The notes: generated from the sequence alone by a model not told the origin. Positions 15,114-24,997 are shown, counted from the stretch's first letter. The stretch: DNA of 64,000 bases from JAGNRR01 sp964389575 (GCA_964389575.1 CAYMFF010000001.1:16557-80556); one strand, 5' to 3'. Numbers and translations: made by a program.

Positions 15114-16478
15114 GTGAAACAGTCTTTAACAGCCACTAATTCTTACAAGCATATACTTAGTGTAGCATTGCCAATGTCGTTGGCTATAATGATTCCTCAA
15201 GTAAGTATTTTGGCTAATTCCATTTTTCTAGGAAATTATGTTTCTACTGATGGTTTGGTGCACGGTAAAGAGGCCCTATCTGTTGCTGGTGTAGCTGGTA
15301 TTTATTATCTGGTATATGCTATGATTTGTTTTGGTTTGGCTAGTGGTATGTTGATGCTCATGAGTCGTAAGGCTGGGAATGACGATGCTGTTGAAGTAGG
15401 AAACGTTTTTTCTGGAGGGGTACAATTGGGTTTGTTGATTGCCGTTATATTATTAATTATTTGTTGGTTTTTTACTCCATGGTTTTTTGAACAAACGGTT
15501 CATAATAATGTAATTCAAAATCTGAGTCGTGAGTTTATGAAGATTCGGATTTGGGGGGTACCATTTCTTTTTCTTGCTCATCTTGGCAACATGCTTTACA
15601 TCGCAGTGGACAAAACAAAGTTCATGCTTTATGGTACCTTGTTTCAAACGATTACGAACATCGTGTTAGATTATTTCTTGATTTTTGGGAACGGTATTTT
15701 TCCAGAAATGGGGGTTGCCGGTGCGGCTTGGGCTAGTGTAGTGGCTGAAGTTGTATTTTTTGTTATTGTCTTTTTGATTATTCGTTATCATCAACAATTT
15801 CGCCGGTTTAATATCGTCATTTTTAAGCGAATTAAACAAACTGTTCTGATTGATTATTGCCTTAAATCGAGTCCGCTAATGTTACAATATTTTATAAGTA
15901 TAGGAGCATGGGAAGTTTTCTTCTTGTTTGTGGAGCATCTTGGTGAACGTGAGTTAGGAGCTTCTCAAATTATAAGATCGGTATATGGAATTATGGGAAT
16001 ATTGATTTGGGCGCTATCTAATACAACCAATTCTTTGGTGAGTAATTTGTATGGTCAGAAAGCTTTTGATAATATTATTCCTTTGATAAAAAAAGTAACG
16101 AAAATTAGTGTTTCATACACTTTGGTAATCGCCAGTTTATTATTTTTCTTTAATGAATATTTTCTTGGATTATACACAACCGATTTGCAAATTATTGATT
16201 TAGCAAGACCGGCTTTATTTGTTGTTTTGTTGGCTTCATTAGTCTTTAGCTTTTCAACTATTTATTTTAATGCCATGCTAGGTTTAGGGGATACACGTCG
16301 AAATTTAATCTATGAAGCTATAACGATAGCGGGATATTTAGTCTATTGCTACTGGGTCATAGAAAAACAAAAGCCACCGCTTTGGGTGGCTTGGTGTTCT
16401 GAATATGTTTATTGGATATTAATGCTATTATTTAGTGGTATTTACATCCATTCTAAGAAATGGATGCCTAAATTATAG
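15114..16478 (+). CDS. MATE family efflux transporter
   Basis: A 454-residue protein with about twelve hydrophobic helices, matching the multidrug and toxin extrusion family (Na+ or H+ antiport of cationic compounds). The first helix ALPMSLAIMIPQVSILANS and the seventh region LKSSPLMLQYFISIGAWEVF are typical. The start is a GTG at 15114. The 3' end overlaps the convergent TPR gene by six bases. The substrate cannot be inferred. Confidence 0.9.
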   Translation: MKQSLTATNSYKHILSVALPMSLAIMIPQVSILANSIFLGNYVSTDGLVHGKEALSVAGVAGIYYLVYAMICFGLASGMLMLMSRKAGNDDAVEVGNVFSGGVQLGLLIAVILLIICWFFTPWFFEQTVHNNVIQNLSREFMKIRIWGVPFLFLAHLGNMLYIAVDKTKFMLYGTLFQTITNIVLDYFLIFGNGIFPEMGVAGAAWASVVAEVVFFVIVFLIIRYHQQFRRFNIVIFKRIKQTVLIDYCLKSSPLMLQYFISIGAWEVFFLFVEHLGERELGASQIIRSVYGIMGILIWALSNTTNSLVSNLYGQKAFDNIIPLIKKVTKISVSYTLVIASLLFFFNEYFLGLYTTDLQIIDLARPALFVVLLASLVFSFSTIYFNAMLGLGDTRRNLIYEAITIAGYLVYCYWVIEKQKPPLWVAWCSEYVYWILMLLFSGIYIHSKKWMPKL

Positions 16479-17225
16479 CTTGGATAAGAGCGCTTTCATT
16501 TCTTTTTTATGTGTTGCATCGTCTTGCAAAACATTTGGTAATGCCAATCCTTTCTGAAGCATTTTCTTCGCCAAAGAATTCTTTTTTATCTGCTCGTAGG
16601 CTTTAGCCAAATCAAGATAATTAAGTACGTATTTGGGCCCTAAACTTTTAGATTTTTCGTAGGCTTTAATTGCCTTATTTATGTCACCGTTGGGCAATCC
16701 CCCAAAAAGTACATTGGCTGCTGCCTTCTCCGCAAAATTTAAATTGGAAACAGCAAAGTTCCACTTGCCCAATACATTCCATGCTTGATAATTTCTAGGA
16801 TTGAGTTTTACCGCTTTGTCTGCATATTTCTTAATGTCTCGTGAAGCAGCCACTTTAGCTTTAGAGCCAGAAATCAATGCCATTCTTCCCATAGCTACAG
16901 CAACTGTATAATTATTAAACGAGTTTTTTGGATCTAATTTTACGGCCACCATAGCATGTGCTTTGGCCGCTTTAAATAATTTTGTTTTTACATCTTTACC
17001 ATTTGCTCGATTTCCAATTCTAGAATACATTAAACTGGCTCCGGCATAAGCATCATCGTTTTTTTTGTCCTTCGCAATTGCTTTTTTGTAATAGTCTAAT
17101 GCCTGCTTTTCTTTTTTGTTTAAAACAGCAGCGTCACCTTTTTTTACAAAATCTGCAGCAGATTGAGCAATTGAAGTAAAGGCAGTAATCATTGCCATAC
17201 TTAGAAGTAGTAGTGTTTTTTTCAT
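16473..17225 (-). CDS. Secreted tetratricopeptide-repeat protein
   Basis: A 250-residue protein with signal peptide MKKTLLLLSMAMITAFTSIA. The mature part consists of helical repeats with TPR spacing, for example ALDYYKKAIAKDKKNDDAYA, VKLNPRNYQAWNVLGKWNF and AIKAYEKSKSLGPKYVLNY. It is lysine-rich. TPR arrays mediate protein contacts. The family resembles regulator-of-microtubule-dynamics-like periplasmic TPR proteins, but I would not name a function. The gene is convergent with the MATE pump and downstream of the large C-terminal-domain protein, 58 nt away. Confidence 0.8.
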   Translation of the reverse strand: MKKTLLLLSMAMITAFTSIAQSAADFVKKGDAAVLNKKEKQALDYYKKAIAKDKKNDDAYAGASLMYSRIGNRANGKDVKTKLFKAAKAHAMVAVKLDPKNSFNNYTVAVAMGRMALISGSKAKVAASRDIKKYADKAVKLNPRNYQAWNVLGKWNFAVSNLNFAEKAAANVLFGGLPNGDINKAIKAYEKSKSLGPKYVLNYLDLAKAYEQIKKNSLAKKMLQKGLALPNVLQDDATHKKEMKALLSKL

Positions 17226-17283
17226 AATATTTAAGTTTTAAAATAATTTGCCATCAGCTAGGACGACAATTTTCAATTGAGGT

Positions 17284-19323
17284 TTAACGTACTAAAAATA
17301 CGTTACCCTGTTTTTGAATTCTTTTACCATTATCACACTCACCGTCAACCATCCAAACATAGGTGCCACTTGGAGCTGGTATGTTTAGGTGATTGCCATC
17401 CCAAGCAATTGCTGGATTGGTAGTCTCAAATATTAAATTCCCCCAACGATTGAAAATCTTAAAGTAATTCAATTTAAATATTCTATTGTTCATAATCCCA
17501 AAACGTCGGTTGTATGAGACATCACTGACTGGATTAAATGCATTGGGTAGATTGATGTCAGTACATTCATTGAATACGTACACACTATCTGTGGCCACAC
17601 AGCCTGTGCTATCATTGGTCACTTGCAATACATAAAATTGGGTAAATTTAGGGTCACACCTGGGATTGGCTAATGTAGCATTATCTAAAAAGGTAGAGGG
17701 TGACCAAACATAAGAATACTCTTGGCCGTACGATAATTGTGGGCCACCTAGCACTGTATATGCACCATCAGCCACAAAACGATCTTCTCCCGCATCTGCA
17801 TTTATTTGACTTACTTGAATGGTAAGATTTGTGTCGATTACACAACCTCCATTAGCAAATATCATTTGAACGTTATATGTGAATGTTTCACGAGGATATA
17901 ATCTTACAGATTCCGTATCGGCCGTTGGCGGAAACATATTATAATTTGTAGACCAGGTCAAACTGTTTAAGTTTTGACCGTTCGCACTAACATTAATTGT
18001 ATCACCTACACAAATAATGGTGTCATTGTGAATTTCAATAATAGGCGTAGGTATAACTGTAATTTGTTTACACTCTACTTGCATTGTTGGAAGACCTTCA
18101 TCAATTATCAAGTAAACATTATAAATACCAGGAACATCATAAGTAACTGGTGGAGGTGTTCTAAAAGTAGAAGCTGGAATATCTGGCACCAAACAACTAT
18201 TAAATTCTATACGAGATAAAGAGTTACTCGTATTATTAGCAGTGAAGGCAAAAACATTATCTCTACTTCTTTTAAAGTGTGTTAAATAAATGGGACCATC
18301 AAAGCCTCCAAAATTTCCTAAATCACTGGCAGTAGGAACCGCAGTCAATGAACCATTAAACTCAAGTCGGACCATACTATTGGTGAGCTCGTTCGTTACA
18401 AAACCATACCAAGCGTCGCAGTCCTGAATAATACTGATATCACGCGGAGTAGTCAATAACCCTCCAAAGTCTCCTAAATCGACTGATGTAGGAGAGGCAT
18501 TCGTAAGCGAAGGTCCAAAGTCTAGTCGGACTAAGGATGAGGTAATCGCATTACAAACAAATAAATGCCAATCTGTTCCATCAAAAGCGGGCCAAAATCC
18601 AGTGGGAAAAGCTAATCCTAATGGTGGCACTCCAAAATTAGGAATATTAAAGATTGTTGGGACATTGCTCAAATTGGCACCAAAATCTAATCGGATTAAA
18701 TCACCGGTAAAACCTGAATTAGTAAATCCATGCCAATTTCCGGCCTCTTCAAAAATGAACATGTCTTGAGGATTGATAACAAGTCCACCAAGATTTCCTA
18801 AATCTATAGCAGTAGGCAGAACGTTCAAACCACCCGAAAAGTCAAATCGAACAATTTGTGATGCAGCGGGACCGTTACCAGCAGCTAAAAAACCATGCCA
18901 GCCGTCTCCATCTTCGGCAAACCAAAGACCTTTGGGATTCGCATTGATTAATCCACCAAAGTCACCTAGGTTAGTCGCAACCGGAGCGTTTGCTAATGAG
19001 TTTCCAAAATCATAGCGTATAATTTCACGAGTTGAACCATTACTGTTCACTACAAAAATAAAATGATTATCGTTGGCATCTACAGCTAAGGCTGTCGATC
19101 GAGGAGCATCTAGACCAGTTCCAGCTGCAATGCTACTTCCTTGCGGTGCATTATTTAGATATGCCGAACAAAAGCCCCAATAATAAGAAGATGCATTGGT
19201 TTGGGTGGTTGTTAATTGTAAAGGAGTGTTTACACAAACTGTGTCAAAACCTTGAATTAATTGAGCTGATAAACTCTGAACTGAAATAATTATTATGCCT
19301 AATACTGCTAGAATTTTTCTCAT
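17284..19323 (-). CDS. Surface protein with tandem propeller-like repeats and gliding-motility C-terminal domain
   Basis: A 679-residue secreted protein with signal peptide (MRKILAVLGIIIISVQSLSA). Residues about 60-375 contain at least six repeats of roughly 55 residues built around LDFGxxLxxxPxxxDLGxFGG and an aromatic WHGF-type strand, which suggests a beta-propeller. Next come a PKD-like segment (VTYDVPGIYNVYLIID) and an Ig-like region. The C-terminus is the gliding-motility-associated (CHU/type B type IX) domain: NLPNAFNPVSD, LNYFKIFNRWGNLIFET, and WDGNHLNIPAPSGTYVW. It is most likely exported by the type IX system and attached to the surface or secreted. The ligand is unknown. Confidence 0.86.
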   Translation of the reverse strand: MRKILAVLGIIIISVQSLSAQLIQGFDTVCVNTPLQLTTTQTNASSYYWGFCSAYLNNAPQGSSIAAGTGLDAPRSTALAVDANDNHFIFVVNSNGSTREIIRYDFGNSLANAPVATNLGDFGGLINANPKGLWFAEDGDGWHGFLAAGNGPAASQIVRFDFSGGLNVLPTAIDLGNLGGLVINPQDMFIFEEAGNWHGFTNSGFTGDLIRLDFGANLSNVPTIFNIPNFGVPPLGLAFPTGFWPAFDGTDWHLFVCNAITSSLVRLDFGPSLTNASPTSVDLGDFGGLLTTPRDISIIQDCDAWYGFVTNELTNSMVRLEFNGSLTAVPTASDLGNFGGFDGPIYLTHFKRSRDNVFAFTANNTSNSLSRIEFNSCLVPDIPASTFRTPPPVTYDVPGIYNVYLIIDEGLPTMQVECKQITVIPTPIIEIHNDTIICVGDTINVSANGQNLNSLTWSTNYNMFPPTADTESVRLYPRETFTYNVQMIFANGGCVIDTNLTIQVSQINADAGEDRFVADGAYTVLGGPQLSYGQEYSYVWSPSTFLDNATLANPRCDPKFTQFYVLQVTNDSTGCVATDSVYVFNECTDINLPNAFNPVSDVSYNRRFGIMNNRIFKLNYFKIFNRWGNLIFETTNPAIAWDGNHLNIPAPSGTYVWMVDGECDNGKRIQKQGNVFLVR

Positions 19324-19407
19324 AGTATGGATTCTATCCTTTTTAAGTTCAATCTGCTAATATAACAAATTGCTCTAAATAGTAAAAATATGGTATTGAA
19401 TGCGTTT

Positions 19408-20625
19408 TTAATCTAAAATACCTTGCTTTTTTATAAAGACTAGAATTTGTTCTGAAACGTTGGCATTTTCTTCGAAAAAGACCTCATTATTCTTAAAAGT
19501 TTCGGGCGTTATACTTAGTGAATCATTAATAACCCCTTTGACAGATTCTCCACTTGAAATTATTTGTAAAAGTCCAATTTCCTTTAGCTTTTTTGCTTCT
19601 TCAAATCGGCTGTAATTCGGACCAATTAATACCGGGAGATTGTATACCGCAGGTTCCAAGACATTATGAATCCCTTTTCCAAAACCGCCACCTACATATA
19701 TCAAGTTGGCATATCGGTAAATTTTGGATAAAATGCCAATAGTGTCTATGTACATTATTTTAGAACCAGCTAGTACTTTTTTTGAGTAAAAGCAAGTTGA
19801 GTATTCCGAGAATCGGGCATAGTCAAAATTATTAGGTTCGTGAGGTGCTAAAATTATTTTATAGTTTTTGGGTAAAATATTAATAATTTTTTTGAGAATT
19901 TCTATATCGCCGTCCCAAATACTGCCTGCCATAAAAATAGGTGAACCGCCTTGAAATTCTTCTATTTGTTTGTTTTCGTAATCTGTATTTTTTAGTTGAA
20001 TTACACGTTCAAATCGTGTATCACCTGTTATTGTACAATTTTTTAATCCGATTTCTTCCAGCAATTTTTTACTTTCCTGATTTTGAACAAAGAAGTGTTG
20101 AACATTGTGCAAGGATTTACGGAAGAACCCACCATATTTTTTAAAAAAGAAAAGTTCTTTCCAAAATATGGCCGATACAATAAATAATGGAGTTTGATTT
20201 TTCTTCGCATGAAGAATGAAGTGGTGCCAAAATTCATATTTAATAAAGAAAATAGCTTTTGGTTTTAAAATAGAGTACCATTTTTTTGCGTTCCTTTTGG
20301 TATCAATCGGCAAATAAATTATGGATAAATTCGGATGTTTTTCTTTGGCATATTCATAGCCCGATGGCGAGAAAAAAGAAATTAAAATCTTATGATTTGG
20401 GTAATTGTTTTCTAATTGGTTGATGAGCGGTACGCCTTGTTCAAACTCGCCTACAGAAGCACAATGTACCCAGATATTATTTGGATTTTCACTTGCAAAA
20501 TTTCTTAAATTCTCAAAAGTATTTTGCCGTCCAACAATCCATTTTTTTGCTTTGGGATTAAAAAATTGAGCTATTGATATCCCAATAAAATAAAATTGAA
20601 TAAATAGGTTATAAGCAAACTGCAT
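19408..20625 (-). CDS. waaA: 3-deoxy-D-manno-octulosonic acid (Kdo) transferase
   Basis: A 405-residue GT30 enzyme that adds Kdo from CMP-Kdo to lipid A precursors at the inner membrane. A short N-terminal hydrophobic anchor (NLFIQFYFIGISIAQFF) precedes the GT-B fold. The catalytic-base region IWVHCASVGEFEQGVPLI is clear, as are KYEFWHHF and the C-terminal YVGGGFGKGIHNVLEPA nucleotide-sugar site. The length is normal. It lies six nt after an outer-membrane-type protein gene, in the same direction, consistent with envelope assembly. Confidence 0.93.
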   Translation of the reverse strand: MQFAYNLFIQFYFIGISIAQFFNPKAKKWIVGRQNTFENLRNFASENPNNIWVHCASVGEFEQGVPLINQLENNYPNHKILISFFSPSGYEYAKEKHPNLSIIYLPIDTKRNAKKWYSILKPKAIFFIKYEFWHHFILHAKKNQTPLFIVSAIFWKELFFFKKYGGFFRKSLHNVQHFFVQNQESKKLLEEIGLKNCTITGDTRFERVIQLKNTDYENKQIEEFQGGSPIFMAGSIWDGDIEILKKIINILPKNYKIILAPHEPNNFDYARFSEYSTCFYSKKVLAGSKIMYIDTIGILSKIYRYANLIYVGGGFGKGIHNVLEPAVYNLPVLIGPNYSRFEEAKKLKEIGLLQIISSGESVKGVINDSLSITPETFKNNEVFFEENANVSEQILVFIKKQGILD

Positions 20626-20631
20626 GGAAGC

Positions 20632-21414
20632 TTAATAGTAGGTTTCTTCGACATTCTTTTTATACATTGGCACCACCCACGTAAAATTGAAACCCAGTAA
20701 CAGGTCATTTCGTTTTTCATTGCCTGGCTTTTGTACATCAAATAAATAATCGCGTCTTCCTCGGTTAAAACCGTAGGTGAAATCTAAACCGGTCACAAAA
20801 TTAATTAGTTTATTATCTGAGTAATGGGTGTATCCAACAAACTGTTTTAGATAAACTCCATTGGTCAATCGGTCATAGCCTTTTTTATAATCAACGCCTA
20901 AATTGGGTTCTTTAGAAAGTGGTCCAATATTATTGTTCTGGTCGAATAAGTTGATTTTATATTGCATGAAACCAAGGCCTGTTGCAACAGTTAATCCAGA
21001 GTTTGGATTCGTTTTTAGATAAGGCAGTATTTTACCGACTTGAACCCCACTCATATACCCTCGTTGGAAGATGCCCGGACTGACTTCTTCACCGAAAAGA
21101 TTGATAATGCCACCATTACTTGTGTAGAGGTTTTGTAGTAATCCAGGTTCTTTCACTGTTCCTCCCACTATAAAAACATGCTCTGCTCCAAAAATCCAAT
21201 TGTTTTTAGTTTTTACTTTAATACCAGCGCCTAATCTAAAACTATTTCCAAACCGTACTGCCATATCTGCCATCGGAATATCATAGGACGTCTTGAATTC
21301 AATATTCCAGATTCTTGTTAATTCATTTTCCTTCTTTTTTTTCTTTTCTTTTATTTGCCCGTAACCAATAAAAGGCAATAAAAGAAGGGGTAATATGAGT
21401 TGCTTACAGCGCAT
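20632..21414 (-). CDS. Predicted outer-membrane beta-barrel protein of unknown function
   Basis: 260 residues from the ATG at 21414, which begins a signal peptide (MRCKQLILPLLLLPFIGYGQ); an upstream in-frame ATG would overlap the divergent gene and bury the signal. A lysine-rich stretch follows (KEKKKKKENE). The rest alternates hydrophobic and polar residues as in a beta-barrel and ends in an aromatic-rich strand (LLLGFNFTWVVPMY). I cannot name the family. It shares an operon with waaA and is divergent from the DegT aminotransferase gene. Confidence 0.72.
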   Translation of the reverse strand: MRCKQLILPLLLLPFIGYGQIKEKKKKKENELTRIWNIEFKTSYDIPMADMAVRFGNSFRLGAGIKVKTKNNWIFGAEHVFIVGGTVKEPGLLQNLYTSNGGIINLFGEEVSPGIFQRGYMSGVQVGKILPYLKTNPNSGLTVATGLGFMQYKINLFDQNNNIGPLSKEPNLGVDYKKGYDRLTNGVYLKQFVGYTHYSDNKLINFVTGLDFTYGFNRGRRDYLFDVQKPGNEKRNDLLLGFNFTWVVPMYKKNVEETYY

Positions 21415-21469
21415 GCTGGTAAAGTTACAAAGTGTTACATGCAAATATTCTTTTCTTCTCACTAAATTG

Positions 21470-21477
21470 TACTTTTG
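21470..21477 (+). promoter_or_regulatory. -7 promoter box for the DegT aminotransferase gene
   Basis: TACTTTTG matches TAnnTTTG exactly and is followed by GCGC. It is 22 nt before the ATG at 21500. The ugd gene follows by six nt and is probably cotranscribed. Confidence 0.55.
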
Positions 21478-21499
21478 CGCAGTTGTTAAAAGCAAATTC

Positions 21500-22630
21500 A
21501 TGGATAACATACAGATGGTTGACTTGAAAAGTCAATATCAAAAAATAAAAACAGAGGTTGATGCGGGTATTCAAGAGGTAATTGAAAGTGCCGCTTTTAT
21601 AAATGGTCCAAAAGTTAAAAACTTCGCTCGCGATCTAGAAAAATATTTAGATGTAGCACATGTAATTCCTTGTGCAAATGGTACTGATGCGTTGCAGATA
21701 GCTTTGATGGCTTTGGGGCTAAAGCCTGGCGATGAAGTTATTACGCCTTCATTCACGTATATTGCAACGGTTGAGGTAGTTGGATTATTAGGATTGAAAC
21801 CCGTTTTTTGTGATGTTGACAAAGAAACTTTTTGCATGAGTCCAGATCATTTAAAATCATTGATAACGCCTAATACTAAAGCTATTGTGCCTGTTCATTT
21901 ATATGGTCAAAGCGCACCAATGGATGAGATTCTGACTATTGCTAATCAGCATAATATTCCGATAATAGAAGATAATGCGCAGGCGATAGGAGGAAATTAT
22001 ACGTATAAAGACGGAACTAAAACGGCTAATGGCACAATGGGTTCTATTGGTACTACCTCTTTCTTTCCGTCAAAAAACCTAGGATGTTACGGTGATGGCG
22101 GTGCTATTTTCACAAACGATGATGCCTTGGCTAGTAAAATTCGCATGATTGCTAATCATGGTCAAAGTAAAAAGTATGTTCACGATATGGTTGGCTGTAA
22201 TTCTAGATTAGATAGTATTCAAGCAGCTGTTTTAGGGGTAAAGTTAAAAGAGTTAGATACTTACTGTAGTGCCCGACGAGCTGTTGCGGATAAATATGAT
22301 CAAGCTTTTAGTGGTCATGAAAATATAACAACGCCCAAAAGAAGAGAGAACTCTTATCATGTGTTTCATCAGTATACCTTGGTGCTGAATAATAAAGATC
22401 GCAATCAAGTGGTTGAGAAGTTAGCGGAAAAAGGAATTCCAGCAATGATTTATTATCCAATACCAGCGCATAAACAAAAAATGTTTGCTGCGTTTGGATC
22501 GGATACGCAAGATTTGCCAAATACAGATTGGTTAACTGAACGAGTAATTTCATTACCCATTCATACAGAAATGAAAGATGATGTTCAGCAGTACATCATC
22601 GACAATTTTTTAGAAATTATAAACGAATAG
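21500..22630 (+). CDS. DegT/DnrJ/EryC1/StrS family sugar-nucleotide aminotransferase
   Basis: A 376-residue PLP enzyme that transfers an amino group to a keto-sugar nucleotide. The start at ATG 21500 gives the family N-terminus (MVDLKSQYQKIK two codons in). Key features are the EDNAQAIGG segment contacting PLP, and Lys192 in FFPSKNLGCYGDGG as the Schiff-base lysine. The HxCG-like LGVKLKELD region completes the fold. It resembles WbpE-type 3-aminotransferases of surface polysaccharide pathways. Directly followed by UDP-glucose dehydrogenase, so its substrate may derive from UDP-glucuronate, but this is inference. Confidence 0.9.
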   Translation: MDNIQMVDLKSQYQKIKTEVDAGIQEVIESAAFINGPKVKNFARDLEKYLDVAHVIPCANGTDALQIALMALGLKPGDEVITPSFTYIATVEVVGLLGLKPVFCDVDKETFCMSPDHLKSLITPNTKAIVPVHLYGQSAPMDEILTIANQHNIPIIEDNAQAIGGNYTYKDGTKTANGTMGSIGTTSFFPSKNLGCYGDGGAIFTNDDALASKIRMIANHGQSKKYVHDMVGCNSRLDSIQAAVLGVKLKELDTYCSARRAVADKYDQAFSGHENITTPKRRENSYHVFHQYTLVLNNKDRNQVVEKLAEKGIPAMIYYPIPAHKQKMFAAFGSDTQDLPNTDWLTERVISLPIHTEMKDDVQQYIIDNFLEIINE

Positions 22631-22636
22631 ATTAGG

Positions 22637-23980
22637 ATGAACATTGCGATAGTAGGAACTGGTTATGTAGGTTTGGTTTCAGGAACTTGTTTTGCGGAAA
22701 GTGGCAATCAAGTCACTTGCGTGGATATAGATAAGGACAAGGTAGAAAGATTGAAAGGAGGCGAAGTTGTTATATATGAACCGGGTTTAGAAACTTTATT
22801 TGAAAGAAATTTAAAAGGTGGTCGCTTACATTTTACTACGGATTTAAAGGAGGCCGTTGAAAAATCGGAACTAATTTTTTTAGCCTTGCCAACACCTCCT
22901 GGTGAGGATGGAAGCGCAGATTTGAGTTATGTATTAGGAGTGGCCGAGTCTATTGGAAAAATATTAGTTGAACATAAACAGTACAAAGTTGTTATCAATA
23001 AAAGTACCGTTCCTGTTGGTACAGCAGAAAAAGTAAAAAATAAGATCGAAGAGAATTACTCGGGTGAGTTTGATGTTGTCAGTAATCCTGAATTTTTAAG
23101 AGAGGGAGTGGCTGTAGATGATTTTATGAAACCAGATCGTGTAGTTGTTGGAACCCAAAGTGATCGTGCCAAAAAATTAATGCAGCAACTTTATAAGCCA
23201 TTTGTACGTCAGGGTAATCCGGTGTACTTTATGGATGAACGGAGTGCTGAAATTACCAAATATGCAGCGAATTCTTATTTAGCAACTAGAATAACGTTTA
23301 TGAATGAATTGGCGAACATCTGTGAAAAAGTTGGAGCCGATGTAGAAGTCGTTCGTAAAGGAATGGGAAGCGATACACGGATTGGTAAACGATTTTTGTT
23401 CCCAGGAATTGGATACGGAGGAAGTTGTTTTCCAAAAGATGTTCAAGCATTAAGTAAGACAAGTAAAAAAAATGGTTATGATTTTCAAATTCTTGACTCT
23501 GTTATGGACGTCAATAATCGTCAGAAGCTAATTTTATTTGATAAGATTAATGATTATTACAATGGTGATATAAAAGGCAAAACAATAGCAGTTTGGGGAT
23601 TGGCGTTCAAGCCAAATACTGATGATATTCGCGAGGCACCTTCCTTGTATATTATTGATGCCCTGCTGAATGCTGGCGCGAAAGTGCAAGTTTTTGACCC
23701 AGAGGCTATGGATAATGTTAAAGTTCATTTTGATAAAAAATTGGGTGTCAATAATAATATTAAGTTTTGTTCAGACGGTTATACGGCTTTAGAAAAGGCG
23801 GATTGTCTAGCTATACTCACCGAATGGAGCATTTTTAGGACTCCAGATTTTGATAAAATGAGAGCTCAATTAATTCAGCCGATTATATTTGATGGACGTA
23901 ATCTTTATGATATAGAAGTACTTGAAAATCAAGGATTTTACTATAATTCTATAGGCAGGAAAACGGTTTTATTAACATAG
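22637..23980 (+). CDS. ugd: UDP-glucose/UDP-N-acetyl-sugar 6-dehydrogenase
   Basis: 447 residues, the standard length for the UDP-glucose dehydrogenase family, which oxidises UDP-glucose to UDP-glucuronate with two NAD+. The NAD-binding loop is IVGTGYVGLVSG. STVPVGTAEKV is the following conserved loop. The catalytic cysteine is Cys264 in GIGYGGSCFPKD. The C-terminal domain has WGLAFKPNTDDIREAPS. It lies six nt after the DegT gene. With the decarboxylase at 25005 it would supply UDP-xylose. Confidence 0.95.
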   Translation: MNIAIVGTGYVGLVSGTCFAESGNQVTCVDIDKDKVERLKGGEVVIYEPGLETLFERNLKGGRLHFTTDLKEAVEKSELIFLALPTPPGEDGSADLSYVLGVAESIGKILVEHKQYKVVINKSTVPVGTAEKVKNKIEENYSGEFDVVSNPEFLREGVAVDDFMKPDRVVVGTQSDRAKKLMQQLYKPFVRQGNPVYFMDERSAEITKYAANSYLATRITFMNELANICEKVGADVEVVRKGMGSDTRIGKRFLFPGIGYGGSCFPKDVQALSKTSKKNGYDFQILDSVMDVNNRQKLILFDKINDYYNGDIKGKTIAVWGLAFKPNTDDIREAPSLYIIDALLNAGAKVQVFDPEAMDNVKVHFDKKLGVNNNIKFCSDGYTALEKADCLAILTEWSIFRTPDFDKMRAQLIQPIIFDGRNLYDIEVLENQGFYYNSIGRKTVLLT

Positions 23981-24081
23981 GGAATAAAAGGTTAACAACT
24001 GTTTTTATTAAATCAATTACAAGTTAACGCGCTTTGTTTTTTGAAATATTGATTAGACCTTTGTTTTTCAAAACAAAAATT

Positions 24082-24924
24082 ATGAAAAGAACAATTTTAA
24101 TTATCACAGCGCTTATAGTAGCCAATGTTGCTAGCGCCCAATTTTTTGTGAAGGCTGGATTAGGTTATAATTTTTCAGCGTTGGCAGCACCATTCGTATC
24201 TGAGAATTTTGATACTTCTGGAAATCTAACCTCATCAAATGTATTTACTCACTCGTTTGGTAACGGTTCTCAATTGCAGGCAGCATTGGGGTATGACTTT
24301 AATGAAAACCTTGGTTTCCAGGTTGGCGTTGGTTACGGTCTAACAACTAAAGCTCTTGAGTATTCTGAAACGGCTGGTAGCTTTACAAACGCAAGATCTA
24401 TCCAAACTAAAGGACTTTTATTACTAGCTCCTGCTTTTACCTTGTCAAGTAATTCTGACCGTCTAAATTTGTATACAAGAGTTGGTTTGACATTACCTAT
24501 TGCTGGGACAACTGAGAATAACGTTGTACGTACTTCTAGTGCAGCACAGTTTGACAACAAAACTGAAATCACTGGAAGAATGTCAATTGGTTACAATGCG
24601 GCTATTGGTACAAGTTTCCCAATAAATGATAAACTATCTATTTTCGGTGAATTGAACGGAACTTTTCTAGACATCGCTAGAGATAAATTGACGGTTACTT
24701 CTATCTATGATAAAACAAATGATCAAGAATTGATAGACACTAGAGATTTTATTGATAACAATAGAGAATATGTTGAAACTATTTCTTCTACCGATAATCA
24801 AGATCCTACAAAAGCGCGTAAAGTTTTAAATGAGAACTCTCCGTTTTCTACTATTGGTGTAGCGGTTGGTATCAAATTTAGCTTTGGAAACTCTCGTGAA
24901 GACAGAAGAGAAGGTAAAGAATAA
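24082..24924 (+). CDS. Outer-membrane beta-barrel protein
   Basis: 280 residues from the ATG at 24082 (signal peptide MKRTILIITALIVANVASAQ); the reading upstream of it is not plausible. The mature protein begins FFVKAGLGYNFS and ends with IGVAVGIKFSFG, both typical of porin-family barrels. An acidic, Asn-rich loop (residues about 225-250) precedes the last strand. It sits between ugd and the UXS-like gene but has its own terminator downstream, so it may be an independent unit. Function is unknown. Confidence 0.8.
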   Translation: MKRTILIITALIVANVASAQFFVKAGLGYNFSALAAPFVSENFDTSGNLTSSNVFTHSFGNGSQLQAALGYDFNENLGFQVGVGYGLTTKALEYSETAGSFTNARSIQTKGLLLLAPAFTLSSNSDRLNLYTRVGLTLPIAGTTENNVVRTSSAAQFDNKTEITGRMSIGYNAAIGTSFPINDKLSIFGELNGTFLDIARDKLTVTSIYDKTNDQELIDTRDFIDNNREYVETISSTDNQDPTKARKVLNENSPFSTIGVAVGIKFSFGNSREDRREGKE

Positions 24925-24954
24925 CTCAAACCTTTTAACTAAAATTATAACAAG

Positions 24955-24976
24955 GCCACCCAATATGGGTGGCTTT
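24955..24976 (+). terminator. Rho-independent terminator after the barrel gene
   Basis: GCCACCC (24955-24961) and GGGTGGC (24967-24973) form a perfect 7-bp stem with loop AATAT, followed by TTTCTTTATTT. It separates the barrel gene from the UDP-glucuronate decarboxylase gene and lies just before that gene's -7 box. Confidence 0.8.
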
Positions 24977-24989
24977 CTTTATTTGGGCT

Positions 24990-24997
24990 TATTTTCG
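24990..24997 (+). promoter_or_regulatory. -7 box for the UDP-glucuronate decarboxylase gene
   Basis: TATTTTCG, one base off TAnnTTTG, ends seven nt before the ATG at 25005, directly after the terminator of the preceding gene. Confidence 0.5.

Noticed and set aside
16371..16392. Terminator-like hairpin (AAGCCACC / GGTGGCTT) near the end of the MATE gene
   Set aside because: It lies within coding sequence for a plausible last transmembrane helix and has no T-run behind it. The pairing is explained by codons for Lys-Pro-Pro and Trp-Val-Ala.
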